Assembly (NCBI GenBank): GCA_023512835.1
Contig: CM042089.1
Location: 16,356,562-16,420,561 of the forward strand
Origin: Taxillus chinensis
Lineage: Eukaryota > Streptophyta > Magnoliopsida > Santalales > Loranthaceae
Length of the DNA: 64,000 bases
Direction of reading: 5' to 3'
The notes beneath the pieces are model-generated. The model was not told the origin of the DNA, made no database searches, and was given only the letters and a program-made list of their open reading frames with translations. The position numbers and the translations under genes are program-made. Of this stretch, positions 10,929-21,789 are shown piece after piece; positions within the stretch are counted from its first letter, which is position 1, and each line of letters starts with the position of its first letter.

Positions 10929-11330
10929 TGTCATGCCCTGAAAATTCGGGACATCTCTCAATGGTACTTTCCGAATAGGAAGAAGTGTTACATGTATGAG
11001 AGGGGCAAGTTGAAGCATAAATGATGTACAATGGAAGGCTCCAGGTAGTTCATATCGGAGAATGGATGTAGCCCCTTCGAAGTTCAGACATGTTGACCCG
11101 CTTGAGTGAGGAGAGCACGCCGCTAGTCAAGGACTTGATGTCGAAGAAGGGATTTGGCCATCCTTACACAATCTGGTTGAGGATTGGAGTTGTTTTTCTG
11201 ATGAGCCCAAGGTAGGATAAAAGCAGTCTACGTGCGCTTCAACTCTCAAAGGCAAAACTTAACGGACTGAGTAAAGAAAAGATGATTGTCATAATGGGTT
11301 TAGAGGCACAAGAATTCTGATCCCATGATA
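10929..11330 (+). repeat. LTR 1 of the three-LTR TRIM
   Basis: 402 bp from TGTCATGCCC to CCCATGATA, followed two bases later by the PBS TGGTATTAGAGCCG (11333-11346). The last bases are mutated from the ...ACA seen in the other two LTRs. Confidence 0.85.
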
Positions 11331-11724
11331 AGTGGTATTAGAGCCGAACCGTCCCATATCCTGAAAACTCGTTGATCACTCTCGCAAGCAGCGTGATCCC
11401 AAGGTGGGCGCTCATAAAGGTGAGTCAATCGATAGCGTCTTGCACACATTTGTGTCCAGAAAAAGGTGGAGTATCTTAGTGTGTGATATAAAGTTGGGCA
11501 AGGTAGGTTAAGGGGTGTGTTAGATGGTCTTAGAAGGCTCCTATTTGTTGGGCATTGGGCGAGTAGGGAACAACTTACTGAAGGTGTTGCAACTTGTAGG
11601 GAAGCTATGTCCAATCAGTTATCATTGGGCCAGCCAAGGGCTTTAAGGTGAAGATGTTGCACCCTACGGGAAAGCGATGTCAACAATCACAACGAAGACA
11701 TTGCATGGATTGGGTAGAGGAGAA

Positions 11725-11808
11725 TGTCATGCCCCAAAAATTCAGGACGTCTCTCAGTGACACTTTCCGAATAGGAAGAAGGGCTACATGTAGGAGAGGG
11801 GCAGGTTA
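11725..11808 (+). repeat. LTR 2 of the three-LTR TRIM, left piece (right piece 40140-40457)
   Basis: This 84-bp piece ends in GCAGGTTA. The remainder resumes at 40140 after a 28.3-kb insertion whose 5-bp duplication is GGTTA. LTR 3 shows the uninterrupted site (GGGGCAGGTTGAAGC near 45328). The right piece is followed by a PBS-like site mutated to TAGTATTAGAG at about 40460. Confidence 0.88.
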
Positions 11809-12436
11809 TGTACGATCTGAGATTTTTAATAAAATAATAAATATTTATTATGTTATTTTATGTTTATAATTAAACTATTTTGATCATATATTTAGAAAAT
11901 ATTATTTGATAGCGTGTATGATAATTATATTAATGTTAATTAAATATTTCATAAGATTTATTTTTCATAAATAAATTACAGTTTAAGAAAATAAGTGTGT
12001 TATTAAGTTTTCTAATAAGGTGTTATGTTATTATTTCAATCGTTTGTTTAATTATCTTAAATAAATAATTTCTTGGTTGACATGTTGAATCTAAATTAAA
12101 TAGAATAAAACTTTGAATTTATCACATTAAAATTTATTAAGAGTTGTAAAATACAACAATGTTCTGTTGGATCAAACCCAGAATTTGGATAATGCTGATA
12201 AAGCCTTATGTAATTTGATCTGAGATCTTTTGTGTTTATTTGATCATTGCAGAAGGTATGTCACTAATCCAAAGATGCACTCGTGAGAGCAAAGCTAAGG
12301 ACAGGATACATAATCCTGATCCGGACAAGAGTTAGTGTCGTCAAACACTTGGTAAATAACCAAGTAACAAATACATACGGAATAAGGAACAATCCTACGG
12401 ACTAAGAACTTAAAGGATAAGTGCGGAGTAAGGAAA

Positions 12437-12726
12437 ATAAGTGCGGAGTAAGGAAAATAGATGCGGAGTAAAGAAACCAGATGCGGAGTAAGGAATCCGG
12501 ACTTATTACTCGCCCGGAGTAAGAAACTTACATACGGAGTAAGGAACTTACATGCGGAGTAAGGAACTTACATACGGAGTAAGGAACTTACATGCGGAGT
12601 AAGGAACCTACATGCGGAGTAAGGAACTTACATGCGGAGTAAGGAACTTACATACGGAGTAAGGAACTTACATGCGGAGTAAGGAACCTACATGCGGAGT
12701 AAGGAACTTACATGCGGAGTAAGGAA
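12437..12726 (+). repeat. Tandem 20-bp CGGAGTAAGGAA array in the LTR U3
   Basis: Units of the form ACATRCGGAGTAAGGAACTT repeat with 20-bp spacing from about 12525 (11 CGGAGTAAG-type units in the regular part), preceded and followed by looser copies (GTGCGGAGTAAGG, TACGGAGTAAG). The same array occurs in the 3' LTR (36251-36555), inverted in both inner LTRs (about 21098-21400 and 32640-32945), and in degenerate form at 50390-50639. In LTR promoters such upstream arrays often act as enhancers; that role is inferred here. Confidence 0.9.
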
Positions 12727-12934
12727 GTCACGACACGGACTAAGGATTCAGATCTTGAATAGATACGGAGTAAGCAACCACCGACACGGAGTAAGGTTCC
12801 GAGCTTCATTAACTACGGAGTAAGGAAAATTACACCGGACCAAGAAGACACTGCTCCAACAAAACCGCATTTAAAGTTATCGGCTCGTCTTGTCCCGATG
12901 TAAGACGAATGCATTTAGAACAAGAAGAATCTTA

Positions 12935-12940
12935 CACGTG
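12935..12940 (+). promoter_or_regulatory. G-box (CACGTG) upstream of the LTR TATA box
   Basis: A perfect CACGTG ~190 bp upstream of the TATA box. It is conserved in all four SIRE LTRs of the nest (for example, on the other strand, CCACGTGTAAG in the inner copies). G-boxes bind bZIP/bHLH factors in plants. Confidence 0.5.
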
Positions 12941-13127
12941 GATCATCCGGATATGTGGACACAACCTTAATTGTATCTCGGAACTCACAAAGACACTTAT
13001 ACTCTTCAAATCCAAGATCTTGAGCTCCACAATCCGCAGCAGTCAAGGCGGACAGACACGAGGGATAGTTAGTCTTTGAACGATTCCGGAACTTCAAGTT
13101 CCAAGGTTGTCTCTTAGGAATGTTTTG

Positions 13128-13135
13128 TATAAATA
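13128..13135 (+). promoter_or_regulatory. TATA box of the SIRE-out 5' LTR
   Basis: TATAAATA at the same relative place as 36963-36970 in the 3' LTR. It would direct the genomic/mRNA start about 25-30 bp downstream. Confidence 0.65.
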
Positions 13136-13419
13136 TTCATACTTATACTTCATGTATAGGCGTGCTTAGGTGGGCAAAAATAGAAAAGGAACTTGGCTAG
13201 TGTGTGAGTTCATTGTTGTAAACAGAGTGTAAGAGAGTGTTTGCTTCTATTTTGTTGTAATCACCTTGTGATAATAAAACAAAATACTTCCACTATCTGG
13301 TTATCTTCCGCAGTGATTCTATCACTTAAACTAGATAAGTCTTTGTGTCTTGAGAGAAAAGAAAGAGTTCGAATAAGAGCCTATTCACCCCCCCCTTTAG
13401 GCTCCAAGGGACCATCAAG

Positions 13420-13430
13420 TGGTATCGAGC
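13420..13430 (+). other. Primer binding site of SIRE-out
   Basis: TGGTATCGAGC two bases after the LTR end. It is one base shorter than the canonical initiator-Met site TGGTATCAGAGC. The inner element carries the identical variant (31929-31919), so it is family-specific or ancestral. Confidence 0.85.
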
Positions 13431-13478
13431 AAGTTCTACTTCGTTCTAAGTAGAGATCCCACTCTTTCAATCTCAGAA

Positions 13479-15660
13479 ATGGCCGAAGAAAGCAAGATGC
13501 TATTCAACACTCGCCTTAACTCCGGAGGTGCACAGAGCCCATCCCGAATCGAAGCAGCAGTGAAAATGTCGACCCACCACAACCTGCTGCTGCCGCCGCT
13601 TCTCAACCACGGAGTTCCGGGGTTTACTCTAACGAAACCGCCCAAATTCACACCTGAGCTTTTCTCCCAGTGGAAAGCTCGCATGAAGATGTTTATGGTT
13701 TGCCATGATCATCTTATGTGGCCATGTCTTCATCAGGAGATTCCAATTCCGATGACTATCGGAGAACATGGCGTAAGGAGGCCAAAGACCGATGCCGAAC
13801 TTACCAACGATGAAAGAGCCTGGCGGTGCGCTAGTGAAAAGGCTCGGCTTATGTTACATCGTCTTTGGATTCCGAGGCTTTCACGGACGTCCAGGGCTGC
13901 ACGACGGCAAAAGCTGTTTGGGACAAACCGACAATCCTCTATGAGGGGAGTCGGTCCCAGGATGCAGATCGTGATCTGTACTCTCGACGGAACTTTGAGA
14001 GTTTTAATCATAAACCGGGCGAATCACTTGAAAGCATCTATCGGAGATTCGGCAAGCTCATACTTGAACCGAAGACTGTCAATGAGCATTACTCTCAATC
14101 CCGGATCAATGACAAGTTCTTTCGCTCCTTGCCGGATCACTACTACTCCAAACAACTCCAGATGCAATCGACAAAAAAGCGCAAGTATGTTCCCCTTGAA
14201 GAACTATATGGAGAGCTGCGGACTCACGAAGTCAGGTTTAAGTACTCGACAGAGATGAGAAAATAGCTCGGAAGGAAAAGGGGGTAGCTCTCAAAGCTGC
14301 GGAATGTCTAAACATACCGAGGAATGATGATACGGACGTATCCGACAATTCGATTCGACGAGGAGGAGGAGATAGCCCTTCTTGTCAAATCCTTTGAGCG
14401 ATTCCTACGGAAAATCAGAAAAGGGATCGAAGATGCTCATCATCATCGTTCCAACGGAAGGAGCGACCGGAGACCGGTTCCCAGGAATGTTTCAACTGTG
14501 GGAAAACCGGTCACTGGGCCAAGGAATGCAGTCCAAAGCAAAGGTGGCCGAGAAAAGTGACAAGGTAAATCCTCGCCGCTCCACCTCGGATAACAGCAAG
14601 AGCAAGAGAAAGGCGCTCGTGACAAAATACATGAGTGGCTCGGAAGAAGAGGAGGAATCCTCGGATGATGAGCCGACCATTAAGCCGAACGTCCGCCTCA
14701 TGGCAAATGCCGAGGTACCTTCTATCTCCGAGCTCTCGAGTAAATTAGAATCTCTTACTATTGCATGTGATCATGAAAAGAATGAGAGACTAATAATTAC
14801 TCAAATGTACAAAGATATGGAAAGTCGGAATAAACGTTTGAATTTACTATTAATAGACTCGAAAAGGACGTCGGCTGACTTCAGAGGAAAGGAAGCTTGG
14901 TATCATGATCTAAGAGCTGAAAATCATTTGTTAAATACCAATCTCTCAGGCCTAAAAGTTATAGTGAAAAGACTCGAAAATGAACTGGAACAGGAAAAGG
15001 AAATAAATCGTAAGTGGCTAAAATCCGGGAAATAGCCTCTACCTTTAGGGACCGACCCGACGACATTCGAGTCAAACCTGGCCTAGGTTTTGAACCATCA
15101 ACCTCCATAGCTCAAGCTACCGAGTGTCCTCCGGATTTCACTCCTAAACTAACCAACTTATATCATGTTAGTACATCTAAACCGTTGGATGGTTTCATTT
15201 CAGGTGGCACCATAGTATATGATGTGGACATGAGGTCACATCGCACTTCCCGAAGCGGTAGCACCCGTAACTAAAGATTGAAGGGAAGGCTGCTGCAGTT
15301 AAAGCCAAAAGCCGTAGCACCCAAAAAGAAAGACAAGGCTAAGGCCGACGCATTTAGGGCCAAGAGCGCGTCACCCAAACGTAATGGATTAGGTCACAGG
15401 GAACAGTAGAAAAAACTGTAAAATCTAAGAGACCTGTATCCCCTGTTTGTACTTCACATTATAGTGTCTGTTCCATCCGTAGGGAAATGGGTCATTATCA
15501 CTATGAATGTTGGAGTCTATCCGATAGCTGGCTTTGTAATCAATTTCAATCAAATAAAGATCAGTTTAATAAAAGGGGTTCTTCGAGCAAAACAAGATCT
15601 AAATCTAAAAGGAGTGTCTCTCCCAAGAAAACCCAAACAAAAGAAGCACACAAACTAACA
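13479..15660 (+). pseudogene. SIRE-out gag (capsid, coiled coil, zinc knuckle), frameshifted
   Basis: Starts at ATG 13479 (MAEESKMLFNTRL). It has a proline-rich lead with LTKPPKFTPELFSQWKARM, then a capsid region resuming in another frame (13865-14263) with GESLESIYRRFGKL and FFRSLPDHYY. An acidic linker and an intact CCHC knuckle CFNCGKTGHWAKEC (14488-14529) follow. After another shift there is a coiled-coil-like charged region (14750-15035) that is typical of the large SIRE gag. A second knuckle-like motif near 15466-15510 has its second Cys replaced by Arg. At least four frame changes make it non-functional as read. Confidence 0.85.
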
Positions 15661-15841
15661 AGTTAATGTCAACGTGGAAAGCTAAGAGTCCTAACAAAAT
15701 CAAATCCGTAAATGTTGACAATCTGCTGCTCACTCTAACCGCCCAAACAAGTTTGGGCACCAAAAGTGTAAACTTGTTGTCTTTCAGGAGCATCTCTGGA
15801 ATGAATTGCCGGATCACTTGAAGTTAAAGATCAATCAAAGC

Positions 15842-18611
15842 AAGTGGATCCTTGATAGTGGATGCTCCGGACATATGACGGGTGACCAGACTCGCTTGTA
15901 GAAGTTAATGATAAACAAGGTCCATCCGTTTCATATGGCGACAACAAAGAAAGGTAAGACGTCAGGTATGGCACTTTAACTAACTACTGTGTATCAATCA
16001 CTAAAGTTGCACTAGTCGAAGGTTTAAAGCATAATTTGCTAAGTGTCGGTAAACTATGTGACAAAGGATTTCTTGTTTCCTTTTTTGTCCAACACCAGAC
16101 AAGAAGAGAAAACTTATCCTGGAGACGTTAAGTTATCCGGATCAAGAGATGGGGACATATATTCGGTGGTCTTAAGAAATAATTCTTCGACCCTGTATGC
16201 TTCCTCACGAAAGCAACAGATGAAGATAGTTGGTTATGGCACGGCGATGCGCACATTTAAATTTTAAGACTTTGTCTAAATTGGCGTCACTTGATCTTGT
16301 CACTGGTCTACCCAAACTCAAGTTCTCCAGAGACACTCTCTGTCGAGAATGCCAACTTGGTAAACAGACCAAACACGGCTTTAAGAGCAAATCAGTTAAC
16401 TCAATAATCGCTCCTCTGCAACTTCTTCATATGGACCTATGTGGTCCTATATCTGTTTCATCACTAGCTGGTGCGAGATATACTCTTGTGGTTATCGATG
16501 ATTACACCAGATACACATGGGTGATGTTCCTGAAATCAAAGGATCAAACTTTTGAACATCTTGTAGATCTCTTCAACCTGGATAAGCAACTCACAAGGAC
16601 CGAGCATTAAATGCATCAGGAGTGATCATGGTACAGAATTTGACTTTTCAGAAATGAGATCATATTGTTCGTAACAGGGCATACATCATGACTTCTCTGC
16701 TCCCCGAACCCCACAACAAAATGGGGTAGCCGAGCGCAAGAATCGAACTTTAGTTGAAGCTGGTAGATCCATGTTAGCCAGGGCAACGCTTCCTCTCGCC
16801 TATGGGCTCAAGTCGTGTCCACTGCCCGCTATATTCGTAACGGAACTCTAATAAAAAAAATCTACCATGAAAACACCCTATGAGATGTGGAGAGGACGAA
16901 AACCTTCAATTTCACATTTCAGAGCCTTTGGGGTGTACTTGCTATATATCGATAAATGGCAAAGAGACCGGAATAAATTTGAACCAAAATCGATGATGGG
17001 ATTTTTGTCGGATACTCACTTCATAGCAAGGCTTATCGGGTCTTCAATAGAAAACTTTTTAAAGTTGAAGAATCTATCCATGTAACCTTTGATGAAACTA
17101 ATCTTGTTTGGTCAAAAGTCGGTCCTTCAAATTCCAATATGCAGGTCATGGACAGCAACGTCGATACTCGAAGTTTATGAATATCCCTGTTACACATCCC
17201 GATCGCTAAGTCTCAGCAAGTCATTGGCGTTAAATGGGTGTTCCGGAACAAGCTTGATACGGATGGAATAGTAATCCGGAACAAAGCGACTGTAGCCAAA
17301 GGATATCGTCAAGAAGAAGGAATAGATTATGATGAAACCTTTGCTCGGTCGCAAGACTTGAGGCAATCCGAATGTTTCAGGCGTATGCTTCATATGAAAA
17401 CTTCATAGTTTATCAAATGGATGTCAAGAGCGCATTCCTGAATGGAGACCTTCAAGAGGAGGTGTATGTTGAACAACCTCCCGGCTCATTGAACCTAAGG
17501 CAGGACATCTTGTCTACAAACTTCGAAAGCTCTATATGGTTTGAAGCAAGCTCCAAGAGCCTAGTACGACACACTCGTCGGAATTCCTACTTGCTCATAA
17601 CTTCCAAAAAGGGAAGATAGACACCACCCTATTTCTACGACAAGAGAAAGGACACACTCGATCGTACAAATATACGTGGACGATATCATTTTCGGATCAA
17701 CGAATCCGAAGCTTTGTGAAGAGTTTGCTAAGTTGATGACAGGCAAGTTTGAAATGAGCATGATGGGAGAACTGTCCTACTTCCTTGGAATTGAAGTCAA
17801 ACAATTAAAGGAAGGAATCTTCATTAATCAGGCTAAGTACACTCGCGATCTTATTAAGAAGTTTGGTATGGAAGGTTCATCTCCCGTCAAAACTCCCATG
17901 CCTGTCAGTGCCAAGTTAGATCCGGATGTGGACGGCATATCAGTAAATGTAACTGACTACAGAGGGATGATCGGATCCTTGCTGTATCTTCTGACAAGTC
18001 GCCCGGACATTATGTTTGCAACTTGCATTTGTGCACGATACCAGGCGAATCCCAAGGAGTCACATATGCTTCATGTAAAACGGATATTAAGGTATCTCAA
18101 AGGGACGATGAATTTGGGACTCTGGTACCCAAAGGAGTCCAACTTCACCTTATCCGGGTACTCTGATGCCGACTTCGCTGGATGTCGCATCGACAGGAAA
18201 AGCACAAGCGGTACGTGTCAGTTTCTTGGAAATAGATTGATCTCATGGTTCAAAGAAGCGAAATTCGTATCAACCTCTACCGCTGAGGCGGAATATATAG
18301 CTGCTGGAAGTTGCTGCGCACAGCCTACTTTGGATGCAAAGTCAACTTCCCGACTACGGATTCGACATGTCCTCTATTCCACTTTCTCGTGACAACACTA
18401 GTGCAATTGCCATCAGCAACAATCCTGTCATGCATCCTAAGACGAAGCACATTGAGGTCAGGTATCACTTCATACGCGATCATGTTCTCAAAAAGCATAT
18501 TTCACTGGAACATGTTGCCACTGAAGATCAATTAGCAGACATACTTACAAAGCCCCTACCTGATGCGAGGTTTTTTGAACTACTCTTCCGATTAGGTATG
18601 CTCGACTTCTC
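15842..18611 (+). pseudogene. SIRE-out pol: protease, integrase, reverse transcriptase, RNase H
   Basis: Domains in order: protease with DSGCSGHMTG (DSG at 15854-15862); GAG-pre-integrase with HLNFKTLSKLA and CRECQLGKQ; integrase core with LLHMDLCGP and VVIDDYTRYTW; RT with the catalytic YVDD at 17673-17684; RNase H with SGYSDADFAGC, KSTSGTCQFLG and STAEAEYIA, ending in ADILTKPLPDARFF near 18590. A TAG stop at 15899-15901 lies just after the protease active site and is shared with the inner copy. Compared with the inner copy ~0.55 kb is missing near 17190-17210, removing the integrase C-terminal/RT N-terminal link. Frameshifts are frequent. Confidence 0.9.
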
Positions 18612-18681
18612 TCGCATAGTTTCTCATTTGAATTACCCAACAAGATATTTACTCACAAACCATGCATTGTACGTTTCCTGA

Positions 18682-20283
18682 AAGTAGTAGAAACTCACCG
18701 ACTGTCTTGCTGATCATACTTACTTGTTTAACGGTTTCATGTTTCGATATTAATCTCAACCTCATATTGGGAGGATGCTTCGTTTCCCTGACTCAAGTCG
18801 TTTAAAGCTAACATAATTACAGTTTATATGATTTACCTCGATCGGATTCATGATCTTCACATCCATTAATCACCACATGACCAAAGCATGTTCATTTAGA
18901 TTACTCTATTAACGTGCATAGTTGAAGAAGTGAAATGGGCTACCTTGGAATGCCTGGTGGATGAATACACAAACGCATTCCTGATCACTTCAAGTATAGT
19001 TTTCTAATAAGATAGACAGTGCTGAACTACAAATTGGAACGGTCAACCGAGAGGATTGCACAATCTACGGGGAGAAAATGCTTTATATTTTATTCAAGAA
19101 TACCCCCGTATATGTCTCATGACCTTTTTCCTTGATTGTCTATCCGAGGGGGAGCTTTTCATTGAGAGGATTAAATGATCTACGGGGAGCAGCAATGAAC
19201 CCCTAATATGTCTCGGATTCTCCCTCCTCTACCTGTTACTTCCGGACCGCTGGACATGCTTGTTTTAAATCGGAAAAGTGGCATGTGTGGATGTATTTTC
19301 TTTCTTCAACCATGCATTTTAATCGACTAATCATCTGTATTCTTTTGACATGTGTTCACCTTATCATTTCACACTCATGAATCCTAATGAAGCCAAATCA
19401 TATGATCTTTAATTAATCTTAGCTACGCTGTTCGCAAGACGGTTTTGCTATGTTGACCTATATGAACCCTGTGTATTGCTATCCGACATATGCCCCGACT
19501 CGGTAATATTGATCACTTTCACATTGCGTACGTCTACTACATTCCTTGCCATGCATGAGTTCTGTTTCTTGTTAGTTCGGATTATGTTGTTTTTCACCGA
19601 TTATCTTCTCCAATCCGTACTAATCCTTGCCTGTCGACCTTTGTATTTTCCGTATATCTTTATTTAGCTACTAGGTTCAGATTTTCTTTGCAACCATATT
19701 GATAAATCCAGTCCATAGTCTCGGATTTGAAGTGTTGTGGTACTTCTCTTCTCTTCGACTTATTGATCGCAAAGGGATCTACTCTACATTCTCACCAAAC
19801 TCGTTTATGACGGACGAGGTCTATTATTCATCCGGATACTCTTTCACGAATATTATTAACTCCGGATGAGTGTCGGCTCTTTCCTCCGGACTCGACTTTG
19901 TTCAATTGTGACAATTCACGTATACTCTTATGTCGCATGCTTTTGAGGAGGAATAATGATGATTCATTAAATGCCTATCTCGGGTTGCACACACACTTCT
20001 CTGGATGGCAACCAGTTGTAATCTCTACTTGGTCATGCGGTCTCCACGACATTGTTTTATTCGGAGACGCCTCGATATCCAGACAAATGACATCAGCATG
20101 TCGCGCGGGTCCCCACCTCACTCCCACATTCCTAGACCCGCTAACATTTGCGGACTCGGTCTTATATGTTCTGATCATTCCTGCGAAGCACGAGTATTGC
20201 TCATTTCAAATCCCTAACCCTCTCGTTGCTCCTTCTACTGTCAAGACCTCACCTTTCCTCTTTTCCTTCCCATCAACTTTGCA
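18682..20283 (+). other. SIRE-out spacer between pol and ORF2
   Basis: Non-coding by my reading. It contains PPT-like GAGGGGGAGC (about 19147) and CTACGGGGAGC motifs, also present in the inner copy. Internal polypurine tracts between pol and the extra ORF are a known feature of SIRE/Maximus elements. A ~170-residue open frame just before ORF2 occurs in both copies but has no recognisable domain. Confidence 0.6.
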
Positions 20284-20398
20284 ATGGCACCCAGAATCTT
20301 TCTTTCCGGCGTCAATCCTGGCCATCTCGTTGATTGGAATGCTGTCTCTGATCCTCCGGATTGGTTTCACCAGCTTCGCCCTCTTCTTGAAGCCTCGC
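20284..20398 (+). pseudogene. SIRE-out ORF2, N-terminal piece
   Basis: Begins MAPRIFLSGVNPGHLVDWNA, the same start as the inner copy, and is cut after codon ~38 (LLEAS) by the inner element. The target duplication CTCGC is 20394-20398. The protein continues at 33206. Confidence 0.85.
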
Positions 20399-21662
20399 TG
20401 ATGGTCCCTTGGAGCCTAAAGGGGGGGGTGAATAGGCTCTTATTCAAATTCTTTCTTTTCTCTCAAGACACAAAGACATATCTAGTTTAAGTGATAGAAT
20501 CACTGCGGAAGATAACCAGATAGTGGAAGTATTTTGTTTTATTATCACAAGGTGATTACAACAAAATAGAAGCAAACACTCTCTTACACTCTGTTTACAG
20601 CAATGAACTCACACGCTAGCCAAGTTTCTTTTTCTAATTTTCTTTTCACTTCTGCTGTCCTAAGCACACTTTACATGAAGTATAAGTATGAATATTTATA
20701 CAAAACATTCCTAAAGGACAACCTTGGAACTTGAAGTTCCGGAATGCGTTCCGCACTAACTATCCTCTGTAATCTGTCCGCCTTGGATCGCTGCGGATGT
20801 GGAGCTCAAGATCTTGGATTTGAAGAGTATAAGTGTCTTTGTGAGTTCCGAGATACAATTAAGGTTGTGTCCACATATCCGGACGATCCACGTGTAAGAT
20901 TCTTCTTAATCTAAATGCATTCGTCTTACATCGGGACAAAGACGAGCCGATAACTTTAAATGCGGTTTTGTTGGAGCAGTGTCTTCTTGGTCCGGTGTAA
21001 TTTTCCTTACTCCGTAGTTAATGAAGCTTGGAACGTTACTCCGTGTCAGTGGTTGCTTACTCCGTATCTATTCAGTACTGGAATCCTTAGTCCGTGTCAG
21101 CGCTTCCTTACTCCGCATGTAAGTTCCTTACTCCGCATGTAGGTTCCTTACTCCGTATGTAAGTTCCTTACTCCGTATGTAAGTTCCTTACTCCGTATGT
21201 AAGTTCCTTACTCCGTATGTAAGTCCCTTACTCCGTATGTAAGTTCCTTACTCCGGGCGAGTCATAAGTCCGGATTCCTTACTCCGCATCTGATTTCTTT
21301 ACTCCGCATCTATTTTCCTTACTCCGCACTTATTTTCCTTACTCCGCACTTATTTTCCTTACTCCGCATCTGGTTTCTTTACTCCGCACTTATCCTTACT
21401 CCGCACTTATTCTTTAAGTTCTTAGTCCGTAGGATTGTTCCTTATTCCGTATGTATTTGTTACTTGGTTATTTACCAAGTGTTTGACGACACTAACTCTT
21501 GTCCTGGATCAGGATTATGTATCCTGTCCTTAGCTTTGCTCTCACGAGTGCATCTTTGGATTAGTGACATACCTTCGCAATGATCAAATAAACACAAAAG
21601 ATCTCAGATCAAATTACATAAGGCTTTATCAAGCATTATCCAAATCCGGGTTTGATCCAACA
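20399..21662 (-). repeat. 3' LTR of SIRE-in
   Basis: 1264 bp. In plus orientation it starts TGATGGTCCC and ends TTTGATCCAACA. It is followed by ATCTCCCCCAA (21663-21673), the inverted polypurine tract. Confidence 0.92.
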
Positions 21663-21789
21663 ATCTCCCCCAATTATGGATATGCCCAAACCCTTTGTAA
21701 TCCGATCCTGGTAAGCGATGCAAAAGAATATCATACGTAATACGCAACACAACCAATTTCATTAATCAGCAACTAAATACAAATCAGCC

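Larger units (their letters stand above)
12165..13417 (+). repeat. 5' LTR of SIRE-out
   Basis: Starts TGTTGGATCAAACCC and ends GGGACCATCA (1253 bp). U3 holds a G-box and the CGGAGTAAGG array. A TATA box (13128-13135), an AATAAAA run near 13273 and the C-rich terminus typical of SIRE LTRs (TTCACCCCCCCC) follow. The 3' LTR at 35990-37252 is the paired copy with a few differences per hundred bases. Confidence 0.92.

Noticed and set aside
12437..12726. Regularly spaced ~20-bp repeats that might look like a CRISPR array or satellite
   Set aside because: Units are directly tandem without unique spacers, lie inside both LTRs of two retrotransposons, and the DNA is plant.
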